Positions 24,325-33,312 of a DNA stretch of 44,948 nt are shown here, piece after piece. The stretch spans positions 1 through 44,948 of the forward strand of contig JAFUWF010000004.1 of assembly GCA_017483575.1 (NCBI GenBank). The letters run 5' to 3'. The notes under the pieces were generated by a model that saw only the letters and a program-made list of their open reading frames with translations, did not search any database and had not been told where the DNA came from. The DNA comes from Bacteroidales bacterium. GTDB lineage: Bacteria > Bacteroidota > Bacteroidia > Bacteroidales > P3. The translations under genes were made by a program, and so were the position numbers. The first letter of the stretch is position 1. Every line of letters begins with the position of its first letter.

Positions 24325-25680
24325 ATGAAAAGCAAAATTTCATTTTTATTCTCTGTTTTGGCGATTGCATCAATCGCCTCGGCGCAATCGTACAACAGTG
24401 CGCTTTTGACACCGGTATCGCCATACAACTCATTGGTGCAGAACGTTGTGCGAAGTTGGAATGAAAAGTATGTTGTCACGTTCCATTCCAATCCGGATGT
24501 TATGTTCTCGTGCACCGACTACAGCAATTTTTCGGGAACGTATAACCCTCTCTGTTTTGCTTCCAACGGCTACCATAGCGATGCTCTGCCGTCCAACTAT
24601 ATGGTGGAAGACGTAAGAATCATGGACGACACAGCGTGGTTCTGTGGTTTGGTGGAGCATGGCACCCCACAGCGCCCCGACTTATATGGGCTGGTAGGGT
24701 GGTTCGACCTCAACAATTTCATTTCAGGTATTTTCGAGCCCCATTTCATCGAATTGCCATTTTCCGCCGGACTATACAGGATGGCGGTCTATCGTGACCG
24801 TGGCCAGTGCAAAGCTGTCTGCATTGGCTATGACAAAACTACAATGGAGAAGAATCAGGTTGTGGAGATAGACAATGTGGCTACCTCCACGTCGTGTAAT
24901 TGTCATACATTGCCCAATACATCTGGTATAACTGAAATCTGTGACGATATTTTGTATACTGGAACAAATGTTGTTGTAATCGGTCGGGCGGTGTCGTCAA
25001 CATACACAACATATTGTGTCCGAGTGGCAGACAATCCATCTTCTATATCTTCAACACAGTTTAACAAACTCGTTGTTTTTATTCCATCCACAAATGAATT
25101 GAACGGAGTCCCCAAAGCAACGCATCTGGGGAATGGGGATATCGCCATGATATACGACCGCTTTGATGGAGCCAATTTCACATCCAGGCTGAGGGTGATT
25201 AAAACAAGTTCTTTTCCTCCGTCCAATGCTTATTCTCAGGAGTTTGTGATATATAAAGACTCGGAGGCTTCAGATATGGTGTACCATAAAAAAAGCAATA
25301 AGCTCGTTGTTCTCCAGCCTAACCAGAACTTTTACAGCTACCTTCCGCAGTTTACTTTCCTTGAACCCTACAATACTTCGCCCTACAGTGCCGACATTAC
25401 CCATTTCTACAGTAATTATCATTTCAATTCCATGGATTTGTACAAAAAAGACAACATTGTGGCTGTCTCCGCTGACGCCACCTATCTGCAATACATTCCG
25501 ATATTGGATAATTCAGGTTGCCCATTTAATGACCCCATTATGGTGAATCCAATATTGAACAATTCCGAATTATTTCTTACGCGATCAGTTCCTACATCGT
25601 TATATGTATACACACCTTACTTTTTTAGTAAGAGAACATATGGCATGAGATGGGAGTGTGACTGTTGTAATGGTTTTTAA
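24325..25680 (+). CDS. Secreted protein of unknown function
   Basis: 451-residue exported protein. Signal peptide MKSKISFLFSVLAIASIASAQ; the frame extends upstream to 24244 but the ATG at 24325 gives the clean signal. The rest is strand-rich with many Tyr, Asn and Ser, repeated short runs such as VVVIGRAVSS and NKLVVLQPNQNF that could be beta-propeller blades (weak inference), and a Cys-containing end (WECDCCNGF). No T9SS tail is seen. It is clearly more AT-rich than its neighbours and sits 16 bases before the T9SS-tail protein, so the pair is probably one transcript and possibly acquired. I do not recognise the family. Confidence 0.8.
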   Translation: MKSKISFLFSVLAIASIASAQSYNSALLTPVSPYNSLVQNVVRSWNEKYVVTFHSNPDVMFSCTDYSNFSGTYNPLCFASNGYHSDALPSNYMVEDVRIMDDTAWFCGLVEHGTPQRPDLYGLVGWFDLNNFISGIFEPHFIELPFSAGLYRMAVYRDRGQCKAVCIGYDKTTMEKNQVVEIDNVATSTSCNCHTLPNTSGITEICDDILYTGTNVVVIGRAVSSTYTTYCVRVADNPSSISSTQFNKLVVFIPSTNELNGVPKATHLGNGDIAMIYDRFDGANFTSRLRVIKTSSFPPSNAYSQEFVIYKDSEASDMVYHKKSNKLVVLQPNQNFYSYLPQFTFLEPYNTSPYSADITHFYSNYHFNSMDLYKKDNIVAVSADATYLQYIPILDNSGCPFNDPIMVNPILNNSELFLTRSVPTSLYVYTPYFFSKRTYGMRWECDCCNGF

Positions 25681-25696
25681 AATTCAAAATCGATAA

Positions 25697-27028
25697 ATGA
25701 TGAAAAGATATGTTTTATTATTGGTGTGTTCCCTGTCGCTGTTTTCGACGAGGGCGCAGGACACGATTCCTTTCCTGGATTCCTGTTTTGGATATACCCC
25801 TGTTATGGAATTTGCAATGGGAAATCTAATACCATGCGACTCCGTTCCGTTCCAGTGTATGAGGATAGTTACACCGCAAGAAAGTGGTTATCAAGGATTA
25901 TGTAATCATAGTGGTGGCATGAATTTTATAAGATTTGTCATGCCCGTGGGGACACGTATTTTGGGCATTGCTGTCACCGAGGATTTTCCTCCGTCGAAGC
26001 CGGGATGCAAGTACGGGGTGTATGTGTGGCGGGAAAACGGCGTGGATACGCTTGAGACCGTCGATGTCAACGGATGGTGCAAGAAAATGCGATATATGTA
26101 CCAGGGCTATGACAGTTCAAGCATGGCGGTTCCATGCTACATCTACCTCTTCGGAGAAGACGTCTATGTGGAGGCAACAGCGACCCAGGACACTTTCTAT
26201 ATTGCTATGGATGATGGAGGAGGCTATAGATGGGCATGGGCAGACGATTTGGAAGAATACGGAGCGTTGAGCCCTTACTATCTAATCAGTGATGACTATA
26301 AGAGACATTCAGATGGTTATGCTAATATTTGCCCCAATATTGAAAGTCTTGGATCGTGTGTATTGGGATGGAGTAATAATAGTTTAGGATACCCAGCATA
26401 CACGGCTGCGTGGGGATTGTATTTCCCCATCCTGCAGTTGCCGTGCCCTTTGCCGTCAAAGCCGTGGGTGGCCGACAGGCTGGCGGAGGGCGTGCTCTTC
26501 CAGTGGCCTCTGAACGACAGCCTGGACCACTATGAGGTCAGTCTCTCGCTGTACGGCAGCGACAGCACGGTCTACCACTCCGGGCTCTTGTCCGACGCGT
26601 CGTTCCTGCTGTCCGACAGCCTGATGGCGTCGCTGGGGCTGTCGGAGGACAACTACAGCCTTCGCTTTCGCAAGGAGTGCGTCTTCGAGTCTGGTAGCTA
26701 CCGCACCAGCACATGGAGCGAATGGAGCGCCCCGCGGCCGTTCCACTATGCGACGGCGGCGGGCATTGCCGATGTCGCCATGCCGGTGCTCACGCTTGTG
26801 CCCAACCCGGCCTCGGGGCGTGTGACGCTGACCCTCTCGGAGGCGCCGGAGGGTGGCGGCACGCTGGCGGTGGTGGATGTCGAGGGGCGTCAGGTGCTGT
26901 CGATGCCTATGGCGGCAGGAGCCACGACGGCGACATTCGACGTCTCGGCGTTGCCGTCGGGAGTCTACTTCGTCCGCCTGGCGACCGCCAGCGGCGTCTG
27001 CTCGCAAAGACTGCTGGTGGAGCCCTGA
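25697..27028 (+). CDS. Secreted protein with a T9SS type A sorting domain
   Basis: 443-residue exported protein. Signal peptide at about residues 1-20 (MMKRYVLLLVCSLSLFSTRAQ). Residues about 20-245 form an unrecognised Cys- and Tyr-rich domain, about 255-350 look like a fibronectin type III-type fold (GVLFQWPLNDSLDHYEVSLS), and about 360-443 are the T9SS C-terminal domain (LVPNPASGRVTLTLSEAPEG, then LPSGVYFVRLATASG). The protein should be exported by Sec, cross the outer membrane by T9SS and be attached or released. Base composition changes sharply near 26440: the first half is AT-rich, the FN3/CTD part GC-rich, suggesting joining of an acquired domain to a resident export cassette. Confidence 0.88.
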   Translation: MMKRYVLLLVCSLSLFSTRAQDTIPFLDSCFGYTPVMEFAMGNLIPCDSVPFQCMRIVTPQESGYQGLCNHSGGMNFIRFVMPVGTRILGIAVTEDFPPSKPGCKYGVYVWRENGVDTLETVDVNGWCKKMRYMYQGYDSSSMAVPCYIYLFGEDVYVEATATQDTFYIAMDDGGGYRWAWADDLEEYGALSPYYLISDDYKRHSDGYANICPNIESLGSCVLGWSNNSLGYPAYTAAWGLYFPILQLPCPLPSKPWVADRLAEGVLFQWPLNDSLDHYEVSLSLYGSDSTVYHSGLLSDASFLLSDSLMASLGLSEDNYSLRFRKECVFESGSYRTSTWSEWSAPRPFHYATAAGIADVAMPVLTLVPNPASGRVTLTLSEAPEGGGTLAVVDVEGRQVLSMPMAAGATTATFDVSALPSGVYFVRLATASGVCSQRLLVEP

Positions 27029-27104
27029 GAAGTTTTCTTTGCGGCTGACATACTAAAATTTTTTTTTCGGCGTTGTAGTAATGCTAATTAATAATGCCGA
27101 AAAG

Positions 27105-28661
27105 ATGAATATACATGTTGTTCAGCACGATGTGCGCACCAACCGTCCCGAGGAGAACCTCGAGTGGATACTTGCCGAGCTGGACTCGCCGCAGTCGCGG
27201 GAGGCCCTGCTTACCGTTTTTCCGTCATGCACCCTCTGCGGGGCGCCGCTTTTTGCCTCGGCGGGCTACACCGACCTGCAGAAGCGCGCCCAGGCCGCCT
27301 TGCAGGAGCTGGTGGCCCGCAGCGAGCACCGCGCCTTCCTCGTGGGCTTGCCGTTGCAGATCCAGGACAAGGGGCTCTGCAATGCCATAGTCTTCGTCCA
27401 GAACTGCGCCATCCGTGCCATTGTGACCAAGAAGTACCTGGTGCCCGACGAGCAGCGCTGCTTTGTGCGCGGCGAGGGTGTGCAGGTGGTGCAGTTCCAC
27501 GACCAGAAGATTGCCATCGGGTTCTATGAGGACCTGAAGGAGCTGACGCGCGGCCATGTGGAGCAGCCGGACCTGGTGGTCTGCTGCGGATGCAATGTGT
27601 TCGACTACCAGAAGCCCTACCGTACGCGCTACCGTATGAGCAAGATCGTGGAGACGCTCAACGCCGGCCTGGTCTATGTGAACCGTACCGGCGGCGAAGG
27701 TCCGTTCCTCTATGCCGGCGGCAGCATGGCCATGAACGCCGCTGGCGGTGTGCTGTGCCAGCTGCCCTACTTCGAGGATGCCTGCGTCACCGTCGACATG
27801 CAGCAGATAGAGGAGATCGACGACGAGAAGCCCGAGGCCGTGGAGCTGGTGTACAAGGCACTGGTGTGCGGCTTGCGCGACTATTTCCGCAAGAACGGCA
27901 TCCAGCGCGCCGTGCTGGGCCTGAGCGGCGGCGTGGACTCGGCCCTGGTGGCCACGCTGGCCGTCGATGCCATTGGCGCCGAGAATGTCCACGGGCTGCT
28001 GATGCCGAGCCAGTACAGCACGGACCACTCCGTGAAGGACGCCGAGGACCTGGCGCACAACCTGGGCATGAGCTACCACTTGGTGCCCATCAGGCCGATG
28101 TTCGACCAGTTCCGCGAGAGCCTGAAGCCTGTCTTCGAGGACCGCGCCGAGGACGTCACGGAGGAGAACCTACAGGCCCGTATCCGTGGCACGCTGGTGA
28201 TGTCCTACGCCAACAAGTTCGGCGCCATGGCGCTGAACACTACCAACCGCTCGGAGGCCGCCATGGGCTACGGCACGTTGTACGGCGATTCCTGCGGCGG
28301 CCTGGCCGTCATCGGCGACCTCTACAAGACCGAGGTCTACCAGCTGTGCGAATACATCAACCGCGACCATATTCGCATTCCGCAGAATACCATCTCCAAG
28401 GCCCCCAGCGCCGAGCTCCGTCCCGGACAGAAGGACAGCGACTCGCTGCCGGACTACGACACGCTGGACGCCGTGCTGAACCTCTACCTCGACGAGTCGA
28501 TGTGCGAGGACGAAATTGTCGACGAGGGCTACGACCGCGACCTTGTGCACGGCGTTATCCGCAAGGTGGCCCAGAACGAGTGGAAGCGCCTCCAGTTCGC
28601 CCCGCAGCTGAAGGTGAGTCCGCTGAGCTTCGGCCTCGACCGCAGATGGCCGATTTCGTGA
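27105..28661 (+). CDS. nadE: NAD+ synthase with a degenerate glutaminase domain
   Basis: 518-residue protein. Residues about 245-518 are the NAD synthetase domain that amidates nicotinate adenine dinucleotide, with the PP-loop LGLSGGVDSALV and NTTNRSEAAMGYGTLYGDSCGG intact. Residues 1-235 are a carbon-nitrogen hydrolase-like domain, which normally releases ammonia from glutamine with a Glu-Lys-Cys triad. Here the Glu position reads VFPSCTLCG (Ser41), the Lys is kept (KKYLVP), and the Cys position reads GFYEDL (Tyr141). So glutamine use seems lost and free ammonia, or another partner, may be the nitrogen source (inference). ATG 27105 is chosen over 27081 because it puts the usual first strand at the start. 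The helicase gene follows after 8 bases. Confidence 0.93.
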   Translation: MNIHVVQHDVRTNRPEENLEWILAELDSPQSREALLTVFPSCTLCGAPLFASAGYTDLQKRAQAALQELVARSEHRAFLVGLPLQIQDKGLCNAIVFVQNCAIRAIVTKKYLVPDEQRCFVRGEGVQVVQFHDQKIAIGFYEDLKELTRGHVEQPDLVVCCGCNVFDYQKPYRTRYRMSKIVETLNAGLVYVNRTGGEGPFLYAGGSMAMNAAGGVLCQLPYFEDACVTVDMQQIEEIDDEKPEAVELVYKALVCGLRDYFRKNGIQRAVLGLSGGVDSALVATLAVDAIGAENVHGLLMPSQYSTDHSVKDAEDLAHNLGMSYHLVPIRPMFDQFRESLKPVFEDRAEDVTEENLQARIRGTLVMSYANKFGAMALNTTNRSEAAMGYGTLYGDSCGGLAVIGDLYKTEVYQLCEYINRDHIRIPQNTISKAPSAELRPGQKDSDSLPDYDTLDAVLNLYLDESMCEDEIVDEGYDRDLVHGVIRKVAQNEWKRLQFAPQLKVSPLSFGLDRRWPIS

Positions 28662-28669
28662 TATAGCCT

Positions 28670-30814
28670 ATGAACGAGCAGATTGAACTGGCAAGGCGTT
28701 ATGTCGAGATGACCGGTGTCAGCGTGTTCCTGACGGGGAAGGCGGGCACGGGCAAGACGACGTTCCTGCGCAACCTTGTGGAGCATTGCACGAAGCGCCA
28801 TGTGGTGCTGGCACCGACGGGTGTGGCGGCGGTGAATGCCGGCGGCGTCACCATCCACTCGTTCTTCCAGCTGCCCTTCGAGCCGTACCTGCCCGATGTC
28901 AAGGAGCTGATTACCGAATACCAGATGCCCAATGCCCACAAGAGCCTCAGCAAGACCAAGCTGAATATCATCCGGACGTTGGAGCTGCTCATCATCGACG
29001 AGATTTCCATGGTGCGTGCCGACCTGCTGGATGCCGTGGACATGGTGCTGAGGCGCTATAGGCGCAATTCGCGTCCTTTCGGCGGCGTGCAGTTGCTGAT
29101 GATTGGCGACGTGCACCAGCTGCCGCCGGTGGTGACGGAACGTGAACGGGGCTATATGGACCGCGTCTATCCGTCGCCGTTCTTCTTCAACAGCAAAGCA
29201 CTGCAACGGATAGAATACGTTACCATCGAGCTTACGCATGTCTATCGCCAGCAGGACGCCTCCTTCGTCAGCCTGCTCAACCATGTTCGCGACAACAACC
29301 TCGACGCGGAAACCTTGGCGGCGCTGAATGCCAGGGTGGAGAGTGGAGAACGGAGAGCGGAGAACTCTTCACACACCGTCCCCATTACCCTTACCACGCA
29401 CAACCGCCAGGCCGATGCCATCAACCGTCGCCACATGGATGCCCTGAAGGGAGAGATGCGTATGTACAAGGCGTTGGTTCGAGGCAATTTCCCCGATTCG
29501 ATGATGCCTATCGATGCCTTGTTGGAAGTGCGCGAAGGCGAGCGGGTGATGTTTGTCAAGAACGATGGTACGGGTCGTCACCGTTATTACAACGGCAAGC
29601 TGGCTACGGTCCTCGGTTTTGTCAAGGACGAAGAGGGGCGCGAGCTGGTGGAGGTGGCCGACGACGACGGCGCGGTGCTCCAGGTAGGCCTCGAGATATG
29701 GGAGAACCTCAAGTACACGCTCGACGGCAAGAGCGGGCAGATTACCCAAGAGGTGGACGGCACCTTCAGCCAGTACCCCCTGCGGCCGGCATGGGCGGTG
29801 ACCATCCACAAGGCTCAGGGACTGACCTTTGACCGTGTGGCCATCGATGCCGCCGACGCCTTCGCCTTCGGACAGGTGTATGTGGCCTTGAGCCGTTGCC
29901 GCACGCTGGAAGGACTGACACTGACGACCCCGTTGTCGCCGGGTGTGACATTCGGCGATGCCGCGGTGTCGCAGTTCGCCGCCGATGTTGATGAACGGCG
30001 TGAGGCGGTGACCGAGGGTATTGGGCAAAAGGAGAAGGAATACCGTCTGGAGAAGCTGATGGAGCTCTTCGGCATAGACGATGTGTTGTACGACATGGGG
30101 CGTCTCGTGGAACGCTATGCCAAGCTGCGCAATATTTTTCCCGACAAGGTGGAGCAGATGCACAGTGTGGAAGCCTCGTTGTCGCAGCTGCAGGGGGTGA
30201 GTGACCGTTTCCGCACGCAGCTGATGCGCCTTGGCGAGCAGGAACAGGACCAACGGGCACGACAGGGTGCCGAGTACTACCGCACACAGTTGGCGGCGGC
30301 ACGCAGCGCTGTGGCGGCATTGACGGAGGTGGAAATCGACAACCAGGACACCGCCAAGGCCGTCAGGGAGGCCTCGGAGCAGCTGCTGGAGCGCCTGAAG
30401 GTGAAGCTGGCCTGCATGGAGGCTGTCTGCAAGGAGGGCTACAGCGTCATGGCGGTGCAAAGGGCCAGAATAGAGGTGCTGCTGGAAAAAGAAGGGAAGG
30501 GGATTGGCCGCGGCAAAGAACGGACGCGTCGCGCCGCCACCGCGACCAACGAGGTGCAGGCGCAGGCGGGTTCCGTGCAGGAAGGACTGGTCTCCCTCCT
30601 TACGCGTTGGCGCAAGGAGAAAGCGATGGAAACCAGCCGGCCTGCCTACTACATTTTCAACCAGAAGACCCTCATGGCGCTGGCCTCCATCATGCCGCGT
30701 ACCGAGGCTGAACTTCTCGCCGTGCCTGGCATCGGCAAGTCCAAAGTGGAACTTTTCGGCAAGGAAATACTCGACCTGGTGGCCGACTATCGCGAGTATA
30801 ACGGCATACAGTAG
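28670..30814 (+). CDS. Pif1/RecD-type helicase with a C-terminal HRDC-like domain
   Basis: 714-residue superfamily 1 helicase of a kind common in Bacteroidota. Walker A FLTGKAGTGKTTFLRN (about residues 20-35), APTGVAAVNAGGVTIHSFF (about 48-66), Walker B LLIIDEISMV (about 105), GDVHQLPPV and the C-terminal AVTIHKAQGLTFDRV with YVALSRCRTLEGL. A coiled-coil linker follows at about 440-600, then an HRDC-like domain (FNQKTLMALASIMP, LAVPGIGKSKVELFG). Expected to unwind DNA during replication or repair. Residues about 223-231 (VESGERRAE) are an in-frame GTGGAGA array. Probably co-transcribed with nadE. Confidence 0.88.
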   Translation: MNEQIELARRYVEMTGVSVFLTGKAGTGKTTFLRNLVEHCTKRHVVLAPTGVAAVNAGGVTIHSFFQLPFEPYLPDVKELITEYQMPNAHKSLSKTKLNIIRTLELLIIDEISMVRADLLDAVDMVLRRYRRNSRPFGGVQLLMIGDVHQLPPVVTERERGYMDRVYPSPFFFNSKALQRIEYVTIELTHVYRQQDASFVSLLNHVRDNNLDAETLAALNARVESGERRAENSSHTVPITLTTHNRQADAINRRHMDALKGEMRMYKALVRGNFPDSMMPIDALLEVREGERVMFVKNDGTGRHRYYNGKLATVLGFVKDEEGRELVEVADDDGAVLQVGLEIWENLKYTLDGKSGQITQEVDGTFSQYPLRPAWAVTIHKAQGLTFDRVAIDAADAFAFGQVYVALSRCRTLEGLTLTTPLSPGVTFGDAAVSQFAADVDERREAVTEGIGQKEKEYRLEKLMELFGIDDVLYDMGRLVERYAKLRNIFPDKVEQMHSVEASLSQLQGVSDRFRTQLMRLGEQEQDQRARQGAEYYRTQLAAARSAVAALTEVEIDNQDTAKAVREASEQLLERLKVKLACMEAVCKEGYSVMAVQRARIEVLLEKEGKGIGRGKERTRRAATATNEVQAQAGSVQEGLVSLLTRWRKEKAMETSRPAYYIFNQKTLMALASIMPRTEAELLAVPGIGKSKVELFGKEILDLVADYREYNGIQ
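29336..29363 (+). repeat. Heptamer array inside the helicase gene
   Basis: GTGGAGA, GTGGAGA, ACGGAGA, GCGGAGA; the same unit as in mltG. Translated as VESGERRAE. Confidence 0.85.
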
Positions 30815-30842
30815 GCGGCAGTCGACACTTTTTTTTCTGTGG

Positions 30843-30861
30843 CGGACAATAATATTGTCCG
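30843..30861. promoter_or_regulatory. Operator-like inverted repeat before the GWxTD gene
   Basis: CGGACAAT-AAT-ATTGTCCG, perfect 8-bp arms, 39 nt before the start codon. Too short and without a T-run for a typical terminator; could bind a dimeric regulator. Confidence 0.45.
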
Positions 30862-30899
30862 AATGGCGTTGTATTATTAGTTTTTAAAAAGTAAAAGAG

Positions 30900-32432
30900 A
30901 TGAAAAGGATTGTATCGATAATGCTGATGGTGGCTGCCATGTCGGGCGTCTCCCTTCGTGCGCAGGGGTCGCTGCGTGCGGTCTTCAGCTACAGTACTTT
31001 CTATTCGGCCGCCAGTGGGCAGCCATACGTGGAGACCTACCTCTCGTTCGACGCGTGGACGATGCAGTTCGTGCAGCAGGCCAGCGGCACCTACCGCGCC
31101 ACTGCCGAGGTAGTCATCGTGGCCCGCCAGGGCGATTCTGTTTGCTTTGTCAAGAAGTACGACCTCAACAGTCCCTCCGTCGGCACGCTGGAGGAACTGG
31201 ACTTCAGCTTTATCGATATGCAACGTTTTTCGCTCAAGAATGGCGTGTACGACCTTGAGTTGACCCTGCGCGACAAAAATACCGACGATCCCGCTGCCAC
31301 CGTCAGCGAGAAGCTGGTACTCAACTACGACAACCTCCATCCCACGCTCTCCTCCATCCAGCTGATGGCTTCGGCCACGCCGACGACGAAGGAGAACATC
31401 TTCTCGCGTGGCGGCTACGACATGGAACCCTACGTCAGCGACTTCGTTCCCGAGCAGGTGGACAGGCTGAACTTCTACTACGAGATATACAATATCAACC
31501 AGGAACTGGGCAAGAAGCCTTTTCTCGTGGTGGCCTACGTGGAACAGCAGGAGACCGGTAGCCGCTATGAGGCACAGCGCAGCATGGCTCGCAAATACAG
31601 CTCGGCCTATGTACCCGTCTATGGTTCGCTGGACATCTCTGAGCTGCCTTCGGGCAACTACAACCTCGTGGTCGAGCAGCGCAACAGCGACAACCAGTTG
31701 CTGCTCTACAAGAAGCTGCCTTTCTTCCGTTCCAACCCCGGTGTGAAGGGCGAAAAGCTGAGCGACTTTGCCGGCACCTTCGTGGGTGCCTATACCGACG
31801 AGGACAAGCTCAACGTTTACCTCGATGCGCTCTATCCTCTTGCATCGGAGCAGGAGAAGCATGTGGTGCGCGACCTCATCAGCCGTCCCGGCCTGGAAGA
31901 GAAGCAGGCGTTCCTCTATCGTTTCTGGCAGGAGCGCTACCCGATGAATGCCGAGGTGGAATGGCTCAAATACAAGGAGCGTATAGACTATGTGCAGGCC
32001 ACCTTCACCTATATGCGTACCCCCGGCATCCATACGGATCGCGGACGCGTGTACCTGCAGTACGGCCCTCCCGACTATGTGCGCGACGAGAAGAACTTCG
32101 TCTCCGTGCGCCGACTGGAAAAGACCCACTCCGGCACTCCCGTCCAGATGCGCCAGACCGGCGATGACGCCAGCAACCAGTTTGAAACGGAGTCGCAGGG
32201 GCATGTCTACTATCTGCCCTATCAGATCTGGCGATACAACAAGCTCCCCATGGACGACAATACGCGTGTGTTCCTTTTCTGGGACGAACATCGCAGCGGA
32301 AGCTACCGGTTGCTGAACAGCAACGCCCGTGGCGAGGTTCAGGATCCCGGTTGGGAGCGTCGCCTCTGTCGCAACCAGCTTGGCGACAACGTGGTGGGCG
32401 AAGTGGGTGAACAGTTCCAGCGTGGTTATTGA
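30900..32432 (+). CDS. GWxTD domain-containing secreted protein
   Basis: 510-residue exported protein. Signal peptide at about residues 1-22 (MKRIVSIMLMVAAMSGVSLRAQG), a strand-rich middle, and a C-terminal GWxTD-type domain (FWQERYPMNAEVEWLKYKERI, then GIHTDRGRVYLQYGPPDYVR), in which the name-giving Trp is Ile. Function of the family is unknown; it is probably periplasmic or outer-membrane associated. It starts an apparent unit with the acyltransferase and GT2 genes, which suggests a role in envelope building (inference). Confidence 0.85.
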   Translation: MKRIVSIMLMVAAMSGVSLRAQGSLRAVFSYSTFYSAASGQPYVETYLSFDAWTMQFVQQASGTYRATAEVVIVARQGDSVCFVKKYDLNSPSVGTLEELDFSFIDMQRFSLKNGVYDLELTLRDKNTDDPAATVSEKLVLNYDNLHPTLSSIQLMASATPTTKENIFSRGGYDMEPYVSDFVPEQVDRLNFYYEIYNINQELGKKPFLVVAYVEQQETGSRYEAQRSMARKYSSAYVPVYGSLDISELPSGNYNLVVEQRNSDNQLLLYKKLPFFRSNPGVKGEKLSDFAGTFVGAYTDEDKLNVYLDALYPLASEQEKHVVRDLISRPGLEEKQAFLYRFWQERYPMNAEVEWLKYKERIDYVQATFTYMRTPGIHTDRGRVYLQYGPPDYVRDEKNFVSVRRLEKTHSGTPVQMRQTGDDASNQFETESQGHVYYLPYQIWRYNKLPMDDNTRVFLFWDEHRSGSYRLLNSNARGEVQDPGWERRLCRNQLGDNVVGEVGEQFQRGY

Positions 32433-32444
32433 TAGTCGGAGCCC

Positions 32445-33299
32445 GTGTTTCTGCTGTCAGACATACTGTATTTCATAGCGTATCACCTTGTGGGCTATCG
32501 TCGCAAGGTGGTTCGTCGCAATCTGGCAACCGCTTTCCCTGAAAAAGGGGAGAAGGAACGAAGGAAGATTGAACGCCGCTACTATCGGCACCTCTGCGAC
32601 CTCCTCGTCGAGGGAATCTACAACCTCTTTGCTTCGCCACGCAGCATCATGAAGCGCTACCGCGTAACGAACCGTGAGTTGGTCAACCGCTACTACGAAG
32701 AGGGGAGGACCGTGGTACTCATGTCGGCCCACTACAACAACTGGGAGTACATGGTCACCTCGCTCAACATGCAGCTGTTCCATCATGGCATCGGCATCGG
32801 GAAAGCCCTCAGCAACAAGGTGCTCGAGCCGTGGGTGTTCCGTCGTCGCACACGCTTCGGCACCGAAGTGGTGTATTCCGATACGGTGCGGCAGGTGGTG
32901 GACTTCTACGACAAGCATCGTGTGCCCTGTGCCTTGATGATGCTCAGCGACCAGTGCCCTTCCGATGTCCACAAGAGCTATTGGACCACTTTCTTCCATC
33001 AGGAGACACCTTTCCTCTATGGTGCCGAGAACTTCGCCCGCCGCTATAACTACCCTGTGCTCTACTACCGCGTCGACAAGGTGCGCCGTGGACGCTATAC
33101 TGTCACTTTCAGCCTTCTCTGTGAGGATCCGCAGGCGGTGCCGCAATACACCATTGAGGAGCGCTACATCCGCACCCTCGAGGCCGACATCGCTGCCAAG
33201 CCGGAGTACTGGCTGTGGAGCCATCGCCGCTGGAAACGCAAGCGTCCGGCCGATGTGCCCTTGCATCCGGCCACTTCTTCCAATACCAACCCTGCATAG
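32445..33299 (+). CDS. Lipid A biosynthesis-type acyltransferase (LpxL/HtrB-like), N-terminally short
   Basis: 284-residue membrane-associated acyltransferase that would add a fatty acid to a lipid A-type precursor. The catalytic H-x4-E motif is SAHYNNWEYM (His96, Glu101). Other family segments: GYRRKVVRRNLATAFPEK, FASPRSIMKRY, and SDQCPSDVHKSYWTTFFHQETPFLYGAE. The start is GTG at 32445, because an in-frame TAG lies at 32433-32435. The first residues (FLLSDILYFIAYHLVGYRRK) align inside the usual N-terminal segment, so about 20-25 residues with part of the membrane anchor are missing. It follows the GWxTD stop by 12 bases. Confidence 0.88.
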   Translation: MFLLSDILYFIAYHLVGYRRKVVRRNLATAFPEKGEKERRKIERRYYRHLCDLLVEGIYNLFASPRSIMKRYRVTNRELVNRYYEEGRTVVLMSAHYNNWEYMVTSLNMQLFHHGIGIGKALSNKVLEPWVFRRRTRFGTEVVYSDTVRQVVDFYDKHRVPCALMMLSDQCPSDVHKSYWTTFFHQETPFLYGAENFARRYNYPVLYYRVDKVRRGRYTVTFSLLCEDPQAVPQYTIEERYIRTLEADIAAKPEYWLWSHRRWKRKRPADVPLHPATSSNTNPA

Positions 33300-33312
33300 C
33301 CCGATAGAAATC

